Assembly: GCF_012276985.1 (NCBI RefSeq)
Contig: NZ_JAAXMM010000010.1
Location: 62,001-126,000, forward strand
Source: Agrobacterium sp. a22-2
Lineage (GTDB): Bacteria; Pseudomonadota; Alphaproteobacteria; Rhizobiales; Rhizobiaceae
Length of the DNA stretch: 64,000 nt
Direction of reading: 5' to 3'
The position numbers were made by a program, and so were the translations under genes. Below the pieces are notes generated by a model, which ran no database searches, had not been told where the DNA came from, and worked only from the letters and a program-made list of their open reading frames with translations. Below are positions 15,901 to 25,245 of this stretch, piece by piece (within the stretch, counting starts at the first letter, position 1; each line of letters opens with the position of its first letter).

Positions 15901-16665
15901 ATGTGTGGACGGTTTTCCCTGACGGCAACACCGCAAGAGGTGCAGGAATTCTTCGGCCTTCTCGAGATGGAAGGGTTTCCGGCGCGCTACAATATTGCCC
16001 CGACGCAGCCTATCCTCGTGGTCCTCTCCTCGGAACGTGCGATGCCCGGCAGCAATCTTCCCGACCGCCGCGCCATGCTGGTCAGATGGGGTCTGCTGCC
16101 GTCGTGGGTCAAGGATCCCAATGATTTCCCGCTGCTTCTGAACGCCCGCGCCGAAACGGCGATCGGCAAGGCGTCGTTCAAGGCGGCCATGCGTCATCGC
16201 CGGGTGCTGGTGCCGGCCTCCGGCTTTTATGAATGGCATAGGCCCGACAAGGAGAGCGGCGAAAAATCGCGGGCCTACTGGATCCGGCCGAAAAACGGCA
16301 AGATCGTCGCCTTTGCCGGGCTGATGGAGACGTGGTCGTCGGCCGATGGCAGCGAGGTCGACACCGGGGCGATCCTGACGACGGGGGCCAATAGCACGAT
16401 CGGGCAGATCCACGATCGCATGCCCGTGGTGATCAAGCCGGAGGATTTTTCGCGGTGGCTCGATTGCAAGAGCCAGGAGCCGCGCGACGTTGTCGACCTG
16501 ATGGTCGCGGCACCGGAGGATCTTTTCGAAGCCGTGCCTGTCTCCGACCTGGTCAATAAGGTCAAGAATACGGGCCCCGACGTTCAGGCTCCTGTCGCAC
16601 CATCCCTGCCGGAAGCCGCGCCGCAGAAGCGCCGCGAACCGCCGGGCCAGATGTCACTGTTTTAA
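15901..16665 (+). CDS. SOS response-associated peptidase, YedK/HMCES type
   Basis: The protein (254 aa) starts MCGRFSL, so that after removal of Met the catalytic Cys2 is N-terminal. It forms a thiazolidine crosslink with abasic sites in single-stranded DNA. Conserved residues N81, E111 (SGFYEWHRP) and H171 (IHDRMP) are in place. The C-terminal tail of about 40 residues is Pro/Arg-rich and ends GQMSLF. That ending resembles a beta-clamp binding peptide (QxxLF), which would recruit it to replication sites, by inference. It is transcribed alone and divergently from the NUDIX gene. Confidence 0.88.
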   Translation: MCGRFSLTATPQEVQEFFGLLEMEGFPARYNIAPTQPILVVLSSERAMPGSNLPDRRAMLVRWGLLPSWVKDPNDFPLLLNARAETAIGKASFKAAMRHRRVLVPASGFYEWHRPDKESGEKSRAYWIRPKNGKIVAFAGLMETWSSADGSEVDTGAILTTGANSTIGQIHDRMPVVIKPEDFSRWLDCKSQEPRDVVDLMVAAPEDLFEAVPVSDLVNKVKNTGPDVQAPVAPSLPEAAPQKRREPPGQMSLF

Positions 16666-16683
16666 GATGGATCGCTGTGAAAC

Positions 16684-16824
16684 TCAGGCGAGCTTCTTGA
16701 CCGGCTTGCGCTTCAGCATCAGCGCCGCCGCCACCACCGCTTTCAATCCCAGCGGACGGTAATGGGTATGCAAGTCCGATTTGCCGGGCTGCTGCTGTTT
16801 GGCGCCGGCCTTGGTCGAGGTCAT
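16684..16824 (-). CDS. Small basic hypothetical protein (46 aa)
   Basis: ATG 16824 follows a good ribosome binding site, AGGAG with 7-nt spacing. The 46-residue product is rich in Lys and Gln, with a short hydrophobic helix (GLKAVVAAALMLKRKP) near the end. The helix is too short and too charged for a firm membrane prediction. The family is not recognised. It converges on the yedK-like gene. Confidence 0.5.
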   Translation of the reverse strand: MTSTKAGAKQQQPGKSDLHTHYRPLGLKAVVAAALMLKRKPVKKLA

Positions 16825-16991
16825 GTCAGTCTCCTGAAAGTGTTTCCCGTAGTTTCTTATTTTGGCTCTGTCGGGACAGATCATGACAAAAGCGTGACGG
16901 ATGCAAATCAATTTAAGTCTTAACTGACCATAATTCGCGATTGGCACGACAAAATTTGGGATTTAGGGAAAAAGATCGGCTTCAACACCGA

Positions 16992-17852
16992 TCAGAGGCC
17001 GCGGTCCATGGCCGGTCCGTCGTCTTCGCCGCTGTCCTCCTCCACCGTCAGCGTGCCATAGCGACGCTTCCAGGCCCGTGCACCGAAGGGCAGGGTGAGC
17101 AGGTAGAGAATCACCGTCAGCGACAGGACTTCCCAGGTGAAGCTCATCAGCAGCGCCACATAAAGCACCACGCCGAGCATCAGGGGAAGAACGAGGTCCC
17201 GGCGGATGCGGCTGGTGGCCGACTTGCCCGACCAGACCGGCAGGCGGCTGACCAGCAGATAGGCGATCAGCACGGTATAGCCCGCAGCGACATAGGCAAA
17301 GGTCGGCGAGGGCTCGACGCCGAGGAAGCCGAGATAGACCGGCAGAAGCACGATCATCGCACCCGCCGGCGCCGGTACGCCGACGAAATATTCCGACTGC
17401 CAGGGAGCCTTGTTTTCGCGCTCGTCCATGACATTGAAGCGCGCCAGCCGCAGCCCGGCGGCAATGGCGAAGATCAGGCAGGCGATCCAGCCCAATGAGC
17501 GGGCGCCGTCCAGCAGGAAGACATAGAGCACGAGGGCCGGGGCTACGCCGAAGTTGATGATGTCGGCAAGCGAATCCATCTGCGCGCCGAATTTTGACGT
17601 GGCTTTCATCAGCCGGGCAATCCGCCCGTCTATGCCGTCGAGAAAGGCGGCGACCAGAACCATGCCGACCGCCAGTTCATAGCGGTTCTCGAAGGCCAGG
17701 CGAATGCCGGTCAGGCCGGCGCAGATCGCCAGGACCGTGATGAGGTTGGGGACGATCAGCCGCAGCGGGATTTCGCGCAGCCGCGGCCCGCGGGCAGCGT
17801 CGCTCTGCCCGTTCGCCTCTTTCTGTTCGATCGTCGGTTCAGCCTTACTCAT
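16992..17852 (-). CDS. pssA: CDP-diacylglycerol-serine O-phosphatidyltransferase
   Basis: PssA makes phosphatidylserine from CDP-diacylglycerol and serine. The 286-residue integral membrane protein has the CDP-alcohol phosphotransferase motif D75-G76-x2-A79-R80-x8-G89-x3-D93-x3-D97. About eight membrane segments follow. A polar N-terminus of about 30 residues precedes the first segment. It lies 36 bp downstream of psd on the same strand. Together the pair provides phosphatidylethanolamine, the substrate for rhizobial phosphatidylcholine synthesis by methylation. Confidence 0.94.
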   Translation of the reverse strand: MSKAEPTIEQKEANGQSDAARGPRLREIPLRLIVPNLITVLAICAGLTGIRLAFENRYELAVGMVLVAAFLDGIDGRIARLMKATSKFGAQMDSLADIINFGVAPALVLYVFLLDGARSLGWIACLIFAIAAGLRLARFNVMDERENKAPWQSEYFVGVPAPAGAMIVLLPVYLGFLGVEPSPTFAYVAAGYTVLIAYLLVSRLPVWSGKSATSRIRRDLVLPLMLGVVLYVALLMSFTWEVLSLTVILYLLTLPFGARAWKRRYGTLTVEEDSGEDDGPAMDRGL

Positions 17853-17888
17853 GGTCGAAATCCCGTCCCGTCCTGCGTGCCGCCAATG

Positions 17889-18587
17889 TCAGCTCCGGCG
17901 GCTGATCACCGGTCCCTTGGAAGAGCCATATTCCGCCAGAACCGTTTCGCCGCCGACGGCCTTCTGGCCCAGCGCGACACGAGGCTCGGCACCGGCCGGC
18001 AGGAAGACATCCAGGCGCGAACCGAAACGGATCAAGCCGAAACGTTCGCCGGCATCCAGCGGTTCGCTAGGATTGGCCCAGCACACGATGCGCCGCGCCA
18101 CCAGGCCGGCGATCTGCACGACGCCGATCTGGCCATGCGGGCTGTCGATGACGAGGCCGTTGCGCTCGTTGTCGTGGCTCGCCTTGTCGAGTTCCGCATT
18201 GAGGAAGGAACCCTCGCGATAGACGATGTTGACGATGCGGCCACGCATCGGCGAGCGGTTGATATGGGCATCGAAGACATTCATGAACACCGAGATGCGC
18301 AGCATCGGCTCGTCGGACAGATGCAGTTCTTCCGGCGGCTTGACCATCTGGATGGACGAAATGCGGCCATCGGCCGGGCTGATCACCAGGTCGTCGTCCT
18401 GTGGCGTAACGCGTTCGGGATCCCGGAAGAAATAGGCGCACCACAGGGTCAGCACCATGCCGATCCAGAACAACGGTTCCCAGATCCAGCCGAGAACCAG
18501 CGATCCAACGAAGAAGGCGGCAACGAAAGGATAACCTTCCTTATGGATCGGCACGATGGTGTTGCGGATCGTATCGAACAAAGACAT
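17889..18587 (-). CDS. psd: Phosphatidylserine decarboxylase proenzyme
   Basis: The 232-residue proenzyme belongs to the short archaeal/rhizobial PSD type. Self-cleavage should occur in YGSSKGP near the C-terminus, between G221 and S222, with S222 becoming the pyruvoyl cofactor of a very short alpha chain. Two hydrophobic segments lie at residues 20-55. Further conserved motifs are the DGRISSIQ region and [11 protein letters not shown]. The downstream pssA supplies its substrate. Confidence 0.93.
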   Translation of the reverse strand: MSLFDTIRNTIVPIHKEGYPFVAAFFVGSLVLGWIWEPLFWIGMVLTLWCAYFFRDPERVTPQDDDLVISPADGRISSIQMVKPPEELHLSDEPMLRISVFMNVFDAHINRSPMRGRIVNIVYREGSFLNAELDKASHDNERNGLVIDSPHGQIGVVQIAGLVARRIVCWANPSEPLDAGERFGLIRFGSRLDVFLPAGAEPRVALGQKAVGGETVLAEYGSSKGPVISRRS

Positions 18588-18831
18588 GGACCATCATTCT
18601 CCTTGGAAACGGACAGAACAGGTGACTACAGCGAAACCGGTCCCGGGGCAATGGCGCGGCGGTTGGCAGCATCGCCCTGCGCGCCGCGCCTAGCCGGAGA
18701 CCTGTCATAAGCCATCTATAGGTTCCTATATCGAGACTTGGTATTACTTCATTCGAGGCGTTCTAAATTATGATTATCGTAAGGAAATCGAGCGATTTTG
18801 AGGTCGTCACACATCTGGAATTCGGCCGATC

Positions 18832-20115
18832 ATGAACATCAAGCGAAACGACCGGGCAGCAGCAATGCCTCACGGCGACCTCGACGTTTTCTGGTATGCC
18901 CTGGACGGCGCTTCCGCGCCGGCAGATTTTCAAGATGTTGCTGTGTTCGATGATGCGAAATGCCTGCCCGGTGGTTCGGGGATCGTGCTCGCGCCGCTTG
19001 CCGCCAGCCGCATCGGGGAGGACCTGCGCGCCATACGGGCCGCAATTGGCGAGGAGACCTACCTGATCGCCGTCCTCGGGGACCATCTCAGCGCCGTCTG
19101 GCTGGAGCGGGTGATCGAACTGGGGGCCGACGACGTGGTCTTGCTATCCGAACGCCCGGCGATCCTCTTGAGCCTTGCGCGCGCCCGCAGGGTCGTCAGT
19201 GGGCGCGCCCGGACCTCAGCCAGCCTTCATGATCTGGCCGAGCAGCGTGACTATCTCCAATATTGTATCGACAATCTTCCCGCCCCGGTCTTCTTCAAGG
19301 GTGCCGATGGCGTTTACCTCGGCTGCAACAAGGCGTTCGAGGCCTATATCGGTCTGTCCGCCGAACAGATCATCGGTGGCACGGTCTACGACGTGGCGCC
19401 GCCGCATCTGGCGCAGACCTACGACCAGGCGGATCGGTCATTGCTCCATAGCGGCGGCGTGCAGATTTATGAGGCGCATTGTCGCTTCGCCGACGGCTCG
19501 TCCCGCGTCGTCAGCTACCAGAAGGCGGTCATGACCGATCGTCAGGGCAGGCCACTCGGCATCGCCGGCGCCATGCTGGATATTACCGAGCGCAAGGCGC
19601 TCGAGGCCAAGCTGATCCGCGCCGCCGAGCGCGACCCGCTGACGGATTCCTACAACCGGCGGAAATTCTTCGAACTGGCCGTGGATCTGTCCGCCGAGGC
19701 CCATGCGGCTGGCCGGCCGGTCTCCGTCGCGGTCATCGACATCGATCATTTCAAATCGGTCAACGATCGCTTCGGCCATCATATCGGCGATCAGGTCCTG
19801 TGCCGGGTGGCGCGGCACCTGGAGCGCCAGATCGGTGAGGGCAATGTCATGGCGCGGGCCGGCGGCGAGGAGTTTTTCGTCCTGTTGCCGGGACATACGA
19901 TCAGCTCAGCCGGCGATATCCTCGACGCGGCGCGCCAGAATATCGCCGCCTATGAAATCGAATGCGAGAATGCGACGATCCCGGTGACGATCAGCCTCGG
20001 CCTTGCCCTCTACGAAGGCCCGTCCGAGACCATCTGGGATGTTCTGAAGAAGGCCGACCGGGCGCTCTACAGCGCCAAGAATGCCGGACGCAACCGCATC
20101 GTCATCGCAGCCTGA
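18832..20115 (+). CDS. PAS-GGDEF protein, putative diguanylate cyclase
   Basis: The 427-residue protein has a receiver-like N-terminal region (about 15-120) without a clear phospho-acceptor pocket. A linker and a PAS domain follow (about 138-250, LPAPVFFKGADGVYLG, ending DITERKALEAKL). The GGDEF domain has an intact GGEEF at 344-348 and the preceding DIDHFKSVND. It should make c-di-GMP. The allosteric I-site RxxD expected about six residues before GGEEF is absent (335-338 is GEGN), so product inhibition through that site is unlikely. No membrane segment is seen. An alternative start is ATG 18865. It is a single-gene unit. Confidence 0.88.
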   Translation: MNIKRNDRAAAMPHGDLDVFWYALDGASAPADFQDVAVFDDAKCLPGGSGIVLAPLAASRIGEDLRAIRAAIGEETYLIAVLGDHLSAVWLERVIELGADDVVLLSERPAILLSLARARRVVSGRARTSASLHDLAEQRDYLQYCIDNLPAPVFFKGADGVYLGCNKAFEAYIGLSAEQIIGGTVYDVAPPHLAQTYDQADRSLLHSGGVQIYEAHCRFADGSSRVVSYQKAVMTDRQGRPLGIAGAMLDITERKALEAKLIRAAERDPLTDSYNRRKFFELAVDLSAEAHAAGRPVSVAVIDIDHFKSVNDRFGHHIGDQVLCRVARHLERQIGEGNVMARAGGEEFFVLLPGHTISSAGDILDAARQNIAAYEIECENATIPVTISLGLALYEGPSETIWDVLKKADRALYSAKNAGRNRIVIAA

Positions 20116-20120
20116 GGGTC

Positions 20121-20226
20121 AAAGCATGTCGCCCGAAAGTGGGCACCGGTTTCGGGGCAACGACATGCGATAAAACAAAGAGATGAAGCGTGACGAGCGA
20201 ATCTGAAAGATCGCGACACGCTTTAA
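20121..20226. repeat. Rhizobial palindromic intergenic element (RIME-like)
   Basis: Two hairpins make up this 106-bp element. The first pairs GCATGTCG (20124-20131) with CGACATGC (20161-20168) and contains an inner stem CCCGAAA/TTTCGGG. The second pairs AAGCGTG (20186-20192) with CACGCTT (20217-20223) around a 24-nt loop. I recognise this layout as a multicopy intergenic mosaic element of Rhizobiaceae. It sits between the convergent GGDEF and ABC transporter genes, where it may also act as a bidirectional terminator. Confidence 0.7.
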
Positions 20227-20239
20227 AGGCCAAAAACAA

Positions 20240-22126
20240 TCAGCTGGCCGGCGGCTGGCGGACCACCACGCCGAGATCGTCGCTTTCGCGCACCTGGCGC
20301 AGATGTTCCTCAGCCTGGGTCGCTTCACGCTGGCGGTTCCACATCGAGGCATAGAGCCCGTTCTGCTCCAGAAGGCCGGCATGGGTACCGCGCTCGGCAA
20401 TCTCGCCGCCCTTCAGCACGATGATCTCGTCGGCCCCGACCACGGTCGACAGCCGATGGGCAATGACCAGCGTCGTGCGGTTTTTCGAGACGATGTCGAG
20501 GGCGGCCTGGATCTCCTGTTCCGTCGTGGTGTCCAGCGCCGAGGTCGCCTCGTCGAGGATCAGGATCGGTGGCGCCTTCAGCACCGTGCGGGCAATGGCG
20601 ACGCGCTGCTTCTCGCCGCCCGAAAGCTTCAGGCCGCGCTCGCCCACCATGGTCTTGAAACCGTGCGGCAATTCGCGGATGAAGCGGCTGATCTGCGCCA
20701 CCTCGGCGGCCGCATCCACTTCCGCATCGGTGGCGCCGATCCGTCCGTAGCGGATATTGTAGGCGATGGTGTCGTTGAACAGTACCGTATCCTGCGGCAC
20801 CATGCCGATCGCCGAGCGCAGGCTCTTCTGGGTAATGGCCCGCACATCCTGGCCGTCGATGGTGATCGAACCCTTCTGCACGTCGTAGAAGCGGTAGAGC
20901 AGCCGCGAGATCGTCGACTTTCCGGCGCCCGACGGACCGACGACGGCGACCGTCTTGCCGGCCGGCACCGTAAACGACACGCCCTTGAGGATCGGCCGCT
21001 CGGGATCATAGGAAAAATGCACGTTGTCGAAGACGATGGCGCCCTGTTCGATCGCCAGTTCCTTGGCATTCGGCGCATCCTTGATTTCGGCATCGACGTT
21101 CAGGAGGTCGAACATCTGCTCGATATCGGTCAGCCCCTGGCGGATTTCGCGATAGACGAAGCCGATGAAATTGAGCGGAACCGAGAGCTGCAAAAGCATG
21201 GCATTGACGAAGACGAAGTCGCCGATCGTCTGCTCGCCGCGCTGCACGGCCAGAGCCGATAGGATCAGCATCACCATCATGCCGAGCGAGAAGATCACGC
21301 CCTGGCCGAAGTTCAGCCAGCCGAGCGAGGTCCAGACCTGGGTCGCGGCCTTCTCGTAGCGCTCCATCGAGGCATCGTAGCGGCGCGCCTCCATGTCCTC
21401 GTTGCCGAAATATTTGACCGTCTCGAAGTTCAGCAGCGAATCGATCGCCTTGGTATTGGCGTCGGTATCGCTGTCGTTCATCGACCGGCGAATGCCGATG
21501 CGCCAGTCCGAGGCGCGGATGGTGAACCAGATATAGGCCCAGACCGTGAAGGCGGTGATGGCCAGATAGGAGAAGCCGTAGCCCCACCAGAACACCAGTG
21601 CCGTCAGCAGGAATTCCAGAACCGTCGGCACCGAGTTCAGAATCGTGAAGCGGACGATGGTTTCGATGCCCTTGGTGCCGCGTTCGATGATGCGCGACAG
21701 GCCGCCGGTCTTGCGCTCCAGGTGGAAGCGCAGCGACAGCTGGTGCATGTGTACGAAGGTCAGATGGGCAAGCCGCCGCACCGCATATTGGCCGACGCTG
21801 GCAAACAGCGCGTCGCGCAGCTGGTTGAGGCCCCATTGCACGATGCGGGCCACATTATAGGCCGCCACCAGCATGACCGCCGAAAGCAGGAAAGCCGGCA
21901 GCAGGCCGGCCATGTCGGTGGTGCCATCGAGCGCGTCGGTCGCCCATTTGAAGAAATAGGGCACCATGATCAGGATGAGTTTCGACAGCACCAGGAAGAC
22001 CGAGGCCCAGACGACGCGCATTTTCAGGTCGAAGCGTTCGGCCGGCCACATATAGGGCCAGAGGTTGATCAGCGTCTGCATGGGATTGCTGCTGTCCGCC
22101 GATACGGTCTTCTTATTGTCCGCCAT
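20240..22126 (-). CDS. ABC exporter, Atm1/HMT1 type (fused permease and ATPase)
   Basis: From ATG 22126 the product has 628 residues. A six-helix transmembrane domain (about 30-330) is followed by a nucleotide-binding domain with Walker A ([10 protein letters not shown]), the signature LSGGEKQRVAIART and Walker B (ILILDEATSALD). The region DTDANTKAIDSLLNFETVKYFGNE is typical of the mitochondrial Atm1/ABCB7 and bacterial Atm1 group. Relatives export glutathione conjugates or metal-thiol complexes. Start ATG 22126 (MADNKKTV) gives the family N-terminus; an upstream codon would add 23 unlikely residues. The C-terminal tail after the ATPase is rich in charged residues. Confidence 0.88.
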   Translation of the reverse strand: MADNKKTVSADSSNPMQTLINLWPYMWPAERFDLKMRVVWASVFLVLSKLILIMVPYFFKWATDALDGTTDMAGLLPAFLLSAVMLVAAYNVARIVQWGLNQLRDALFASVGQYAVRRLAHLTFVHMHQLSLRFHLERKTGGLSRIIERGTKGIETIVRFTILNSVPTVLEFLLTALVFWWGYGFSYLAITAFTVWAYIWFTIRASDWRIGIRRSMNDSDTDANTKAIDSLLNFETVKYFGNEDMEARRYDASMERYEKAATQVWTSLGWLNFGQGVIFSLGMMVMLILSALAVQRGEQTIGDFVFVNAMLLQLSVPLNFIGFVYREIRQGLTDIEQMFDLLNVDAEIKDAPNAKELAIEQGAIVFDNVHFSYDPERPILKGVSFTVPAGKTVAVVGPSGAGKSTISRLLYRFYDVQKGSITIDGQDVRAITQKSLRSAIGMVPQDTVLFNDTIAYNIRYGRIGATDAEVDAAAEVAQISRFIRELPHGFKTMVGERGLKLSGGEKQRVAIARTVLKAPPILILDEATSALDTTTEQEIQAALDIVSKNRTTLVIAHRLSTVVGADEIIVLKGGEIAERGTHAGLLEQNGLYASMWNRQREATQAEEHLRQVRESDDLGVVVRQPPAS

Positions 22127-22239
22127 GCTGTCCGTCCCCCGAAGGAGCACCACCGAGTTGCAACGAACCCGCGATAAGCGCCCCTGGATAGTCAATGAGT
22201 GCTGTGAGACCCCGGCGGCCGTTCGATGGCGCCGGGATT

Positions 22240-22270
22240 AAAAAGCGGCGGCTCCCGAAGGAACCGCCGC
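22240..22270 (-). terminator. Terminator of the LysM protein gene
   Basis: On the minus strand an 11-bp stem with one mismatch (GCGGCGGTTCC and GGAGCCGCCGC) around a TTCG loop is followed by TTTTT. It lies 80 bp downstream of the LysM stop and upstream of the ABC transporter gene, and so separates the two. Confidence 0.65.
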
Positions 22271-22349
22271 ATGGGCGCGAGATAGGTCCGGCAATCGGCT
22301 TTTGCAATGGCCGGAGTGTGAAACTTCAGTGACTTGTGGCGCAAGCGCC

Positions 22350-24470
22350 TCAGTTCGACCGTCGCTCCTGCAGCCGCTTGCGATGCAGCTCCTCGGCATT
22401 CGGCAGGGCCTCGTTCGGAACCTTGAAGGTCTGGCCGGGCTCGATCAGATCGGGATTGGCGATCTGGTCCTCATTGGCCAGATAGATCGTCGTGTAGCGC
22501 ACGCCCTGGCCGTAGACGCGGCGGGAGATCTGCCACAGCGTATCGCCGCGGCGGATGATCACCGTGTTGCGGCTTTCGGTCAGCGGCGCCTGCTCGATCG
22601 TCTTCGGCGCACCGGCCACAACCGGTGCCGGAGCACTCGGCGGGGCAGCCGGAGTACCAGCCTGGGCCGTCTGGTCGGCTGGGGCTGCCGGCTGGGGCAG
22701 CGGTTCGAGGACGGCGTCGATCAGGCTGGAGAGTTTGTCGAGGGCAGCGCCAACGGCGGCGATGTCGCGCGGCAGGGCCTGCAACGTCGTCAGGGCCGTT
22801 GCGGCCTTGCCGGCAATCCGCATGACGAAATCTTCCTGGGCCTGATCGGCATCATTGCCGAGCCGGAACTCGGCCAGCGACTTCAGGGCGATTTCGGTGG
22901 CCGAACGGGCGGCCGCCAGACTTTCCAGCGCCGGCTGCTTGCCGTCGGCATAAAGCGATTTCAGGATGGAGAAAGCTTTTGCAAGCGCATCCCGCTGCTT
23001 GGCGAACGCCCCTTGCTCCAGCGGAATCATTGTTCCAGCGGCATCGGCTGTCGTATCGTTCGGCTGTGCGATGACGGCGACCTGATCGCCGGCCGGCCGG
23101 TCGAACGGCACGGAGGCGCGCAGCGCCACCTTTCCGTCCGCGCCGAGAAGGTCGACGCGGATGACGTGCTGGCCGACCGTCAGCGCCATCTTGCCATCGA
23201 CGACGAAATGGCCGCTCTGGTCGACAATGGTTTGCCCGATCATCTGGTCGTCGGCATAGGCCTTGACGGAGCGGCCGGCGGCAGCGGTCCCGGCCACGAA
23301 GATCCGGTCGCCTTCCAGTTCCACGGCGGTCACCTGGATTTCCGGCTTCTGCGATGCATCGGCGGGCAGGGTGGTCGGCGCATTTGCCGGCTCGGTGCCG
23401 GTAGCCGGCGGTGCGGTGGCCAGAACGCTGGATGCGGCCGGCAGGGCCGGGGTGATGGCGGCCGCGTCGGCCGGCTGATCGGCCGCGACGCGGGTCGTCT
23501 TGTCGGCCGTGTTGACGGTCTCGGGCACGGAGATCAGACGGCTTGCCTCGCCGGGCTTGGTCACCATGGCGAGCAGTTCGCCGCCCGATTTTTCCGGGAT
23601 CGACACGGTGGCGACCTCTTCCGATGTCACCGTCTTGCCATCCTTGGCGGTGGCCTTCAGTTCCAGCGTATGGTCGCCCGGCGCCAGCGGCTGGTCGATC
23701 ACGGCTGCGAAATCGCCGCTGGGGCCGACTTCGATCGTGGAGATCGGTTTGTCGCCATCGATAATTTCAAGTTTGGAACCGGGGGCCGCACTGCCGGCAA
23801 TCACGGTGGAACCGTCCGGCTCGACGCGAAGCACGTCGAAGCGCGGCAGGGCGGCGTCATCGGCTGCAGCCGGTACATCGGCCGACGGCTGCGACGCAGG
23901 TGCCGCCGGAACATCGGCCGTTATCGTTTCGCCCTTCAGGGCTTTGAGGATGGTCGAGATCGCCGCGGCGGCCTCCTGGGGGCTGTCGGGCAACGATTGC
24001 AGCAGCGTGAGCGTCCGGGTGGCCGCCTCGCGCGTCTTGCGGGCGGCTTCCATCACGGCGGCGTCGAGGCCTTCTGGAATCTCCAGTGCCGACAGGGCCG
24101 AAACGGCGCTGGTCGCCAGCGCCCGTGCGCCGGCATAGGCTTCGGCGGTCGGTGTCTTGCCGTCGGCAAACAGGGTGGACAGGTCGGTGACGGCCTTTTC
24201 GGCCTCGGCCGCCAGCCGCGCCATCTTGGCCGAAACCTCGTTCACGGCCTTTGCCGCCGTATCCGTGGCGGTCGGCGCTGCGTCCGGTGCCTTTGCTGCG
24301 GTATCCTTGGCAGGTTGTTGCGGATCGCTTGCCGCCTGTTCGGCCGCTTGTCTGTCGCCCGTCACCCGTGGCAGCACGAAAAAGATCATCAGTACAGTTG
24401 CAATGCCAAGCACTACCAAAGCCAGCCAGCCGGCACGGTTTTTCATCATCATTCGTCTCCGCGCGGCCAT
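22350..24470 (-). CDS. Membrane-anchored LysM protein with duplicated helical and Ig-like modules
   Basis: The 706-residue protein has one N-terminal membrane anchor (about 13-35) and a large periplasmic part. The parts in order are: a helical module at about 78-178; an Ala/Pro linker; two Ig-like domains at about 209-292 and 376-456, related in their strand pattern; a second helical module at about 487-585; an Ala/Pro linker; and a LysM domain at about 636-685 (IIRRGDTLWQISRRVYG). The two helical modules are recognisably similar: both contain LFADGK/LYADGK, an Ala-rich helix, and TLLQSLP/TTLQALP. LysM predicts peptidoglycan binding. No catalytic domain is visible. A likelier start is one of the Met at residues 7-9 (24452-24446). 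It is divergent from the LOG gene. Confidence 0.8.
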   Translation of the reverse strand: MAARRRMMMKNRAGWLALVVLGIATVLMIFFVLPRVTGDRQAAEQAASDPQQPAKDTAAKAPDAAPTATDTAAKAVNEVSAKMARLAAEAEKAVTDLSTLFADGKTPTAEAYAGARALATSAVSALSALEIPEGLDAAVMEAARKTREAATRTLTLLQSLPDSPQEAAAAISTILKALKGETITADVPAAPASQPSADVPAAADDAALPRFDVLRVEPDGSTVIAGSAAPGSKLEIIDGDKPISTIEVGPSGDFAAVIDQPLAPGDHTLELKATAKDGKTVTSEEVATVSIPEKSGGELLAMVTKPGEASRLISVPETVNTADKTTRVAADQPADAAAITPALPAASSVLATAPPATGTEPANAPTTLPADASQKPEIQVTAVELEGDRIFVAGTAAAGRSVKAYADDQMIGQTIVDQSGHFVVDGKMALTVGQHVIRVDLLGADGKVALRASVPFDRPAGDQVAVIAQPNDTTADAAGTMIPLEQGAFAKQRDALAKAFSILKSLYADGKQPALESLAAARSATEIALKSLAEFRLGNDADQAQEDFVMRIAGKAATALTTLQALPRDIAAVGAALDKLSSLIDAVLEPLPQPAAPADQTAQAGTPAAPPSAPAPVVAGAPKTIEQAPLTESRNTVIIRRGDTLWQISRRVYGQGVRYTTIYLANEDQIANPDLIEPGQTFKVPNEALPNAEELHRKRLQERRSN

Positions 24471-24604
24471 ACCGCTGTATCCCTTGGAATTGCTAGCGTT
24501 TTCTCCGCTGTTTCACAAGCTTTGTCGGCGCTGTTCGGCAGCTGCGTCCCCGCCTTTTCGTCAAAATTGTTGACCTTGCTGCCGCTGCATTGTCTTTTTG
24601 GCGC

Positions 24605-25225
24605 ATGACGGAAAACACAGACACGATTCGATCCATCTGCGTCTATTGCGGCTCACGGCCCGGACGTGATCCCGACTACATGGCCGCTGGCCGGGCGCTC
24701 GGCAAATCTATCGCCGACCACGGCCTTCGCCTCGTCTATGGCGGCGGCACCAAGGGCATCATGGGAGCTGTCGCCAGCGGTGTGCTGTCGAACGGCGGCA
24801 GGGTCACCGGCATCATCCCGGAATTCCTGGTCGACATGGAAGCGACGCGCCATTCGCTGGGACAGCTCGACGAGTTGATCATAACCCCTGACATGCATGC
24901 GCGCAAACATGGCATGTTCGAACGCGCCGATGCCTTTGTCACCTTGCCGGGCGGCATTGGCACGCTGGAGGAGATCGTCGAGATCATGACCTGGGCGCAG
25001 CTCGGGCAGCATGAAAAGCCGATGGTCTTTGCCAATGTCAACGGCTTCTGGGATCCGATGCTGGAACTGATCCAGCACATGCGCGAGGAAGGTTTCGTCC
25101 ATACCGGCCACCGCGTTCAGCCGATGGTGATCTCGTCGATCGACGAGATCGTGCCGGCCATCCTCAAGCGCTGGGACAGTACGGACAATCTCGACGGCGA
25201 AGAGGACCTGATCGCCAAGCTCTGA
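24605..25225 (+). CDS. LOG family protein (cytokinin riboside 5'-monophosphate phosphoribohydrolase-like)
   Basis: The 206-residue product has the LOG signature PGGIGTLEE at 115-123 and the preceding R100-K101 pair. These residues form the nucleotide-binding and catalytic site of a Rossmann-like fold formerly called lysine decarboxylase-like (TIGR00730). Such enzymes release a free base from nucleoside 5'-monophosphates. A role in cytokinin release by a plant-associated bacterium is possible, but most bacterial LOG proteins act in nucleotide turnover. Start ATG 24605 is preferred over TTG 24590. Confidence 0.85.
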   Translation: MTENTDTIRSICVYCGSRPGRDPDYMAAGRALGKSIADHGLRLVYGGGTKGIMGAVASGVLSNGGRVTGIIPEFLVDMEATRHSLGQLDELIITPDMHARKHGMFERADAFVTLPGGIGTLEEIVEIMTWAQLGQHEKPMVFANVNGFWDPMLELIQHMREEGFVHTGHRVQPMVISSIDEIVPAILKRWDSTDNLDGEEDLIAKL

Positions 25226-25245
25226 TCACGACGCGGCGGTCGGCT

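Noticed and set aside
22302-24608. Long open frame on the plus strand (about 770 codons) opposite the LysM gene
   Set aside because: It is antisense to a gene with recognisable domains, has Gly/Arg-rich composition typical of frame shadows in GC-rich DNA, and matches no family.
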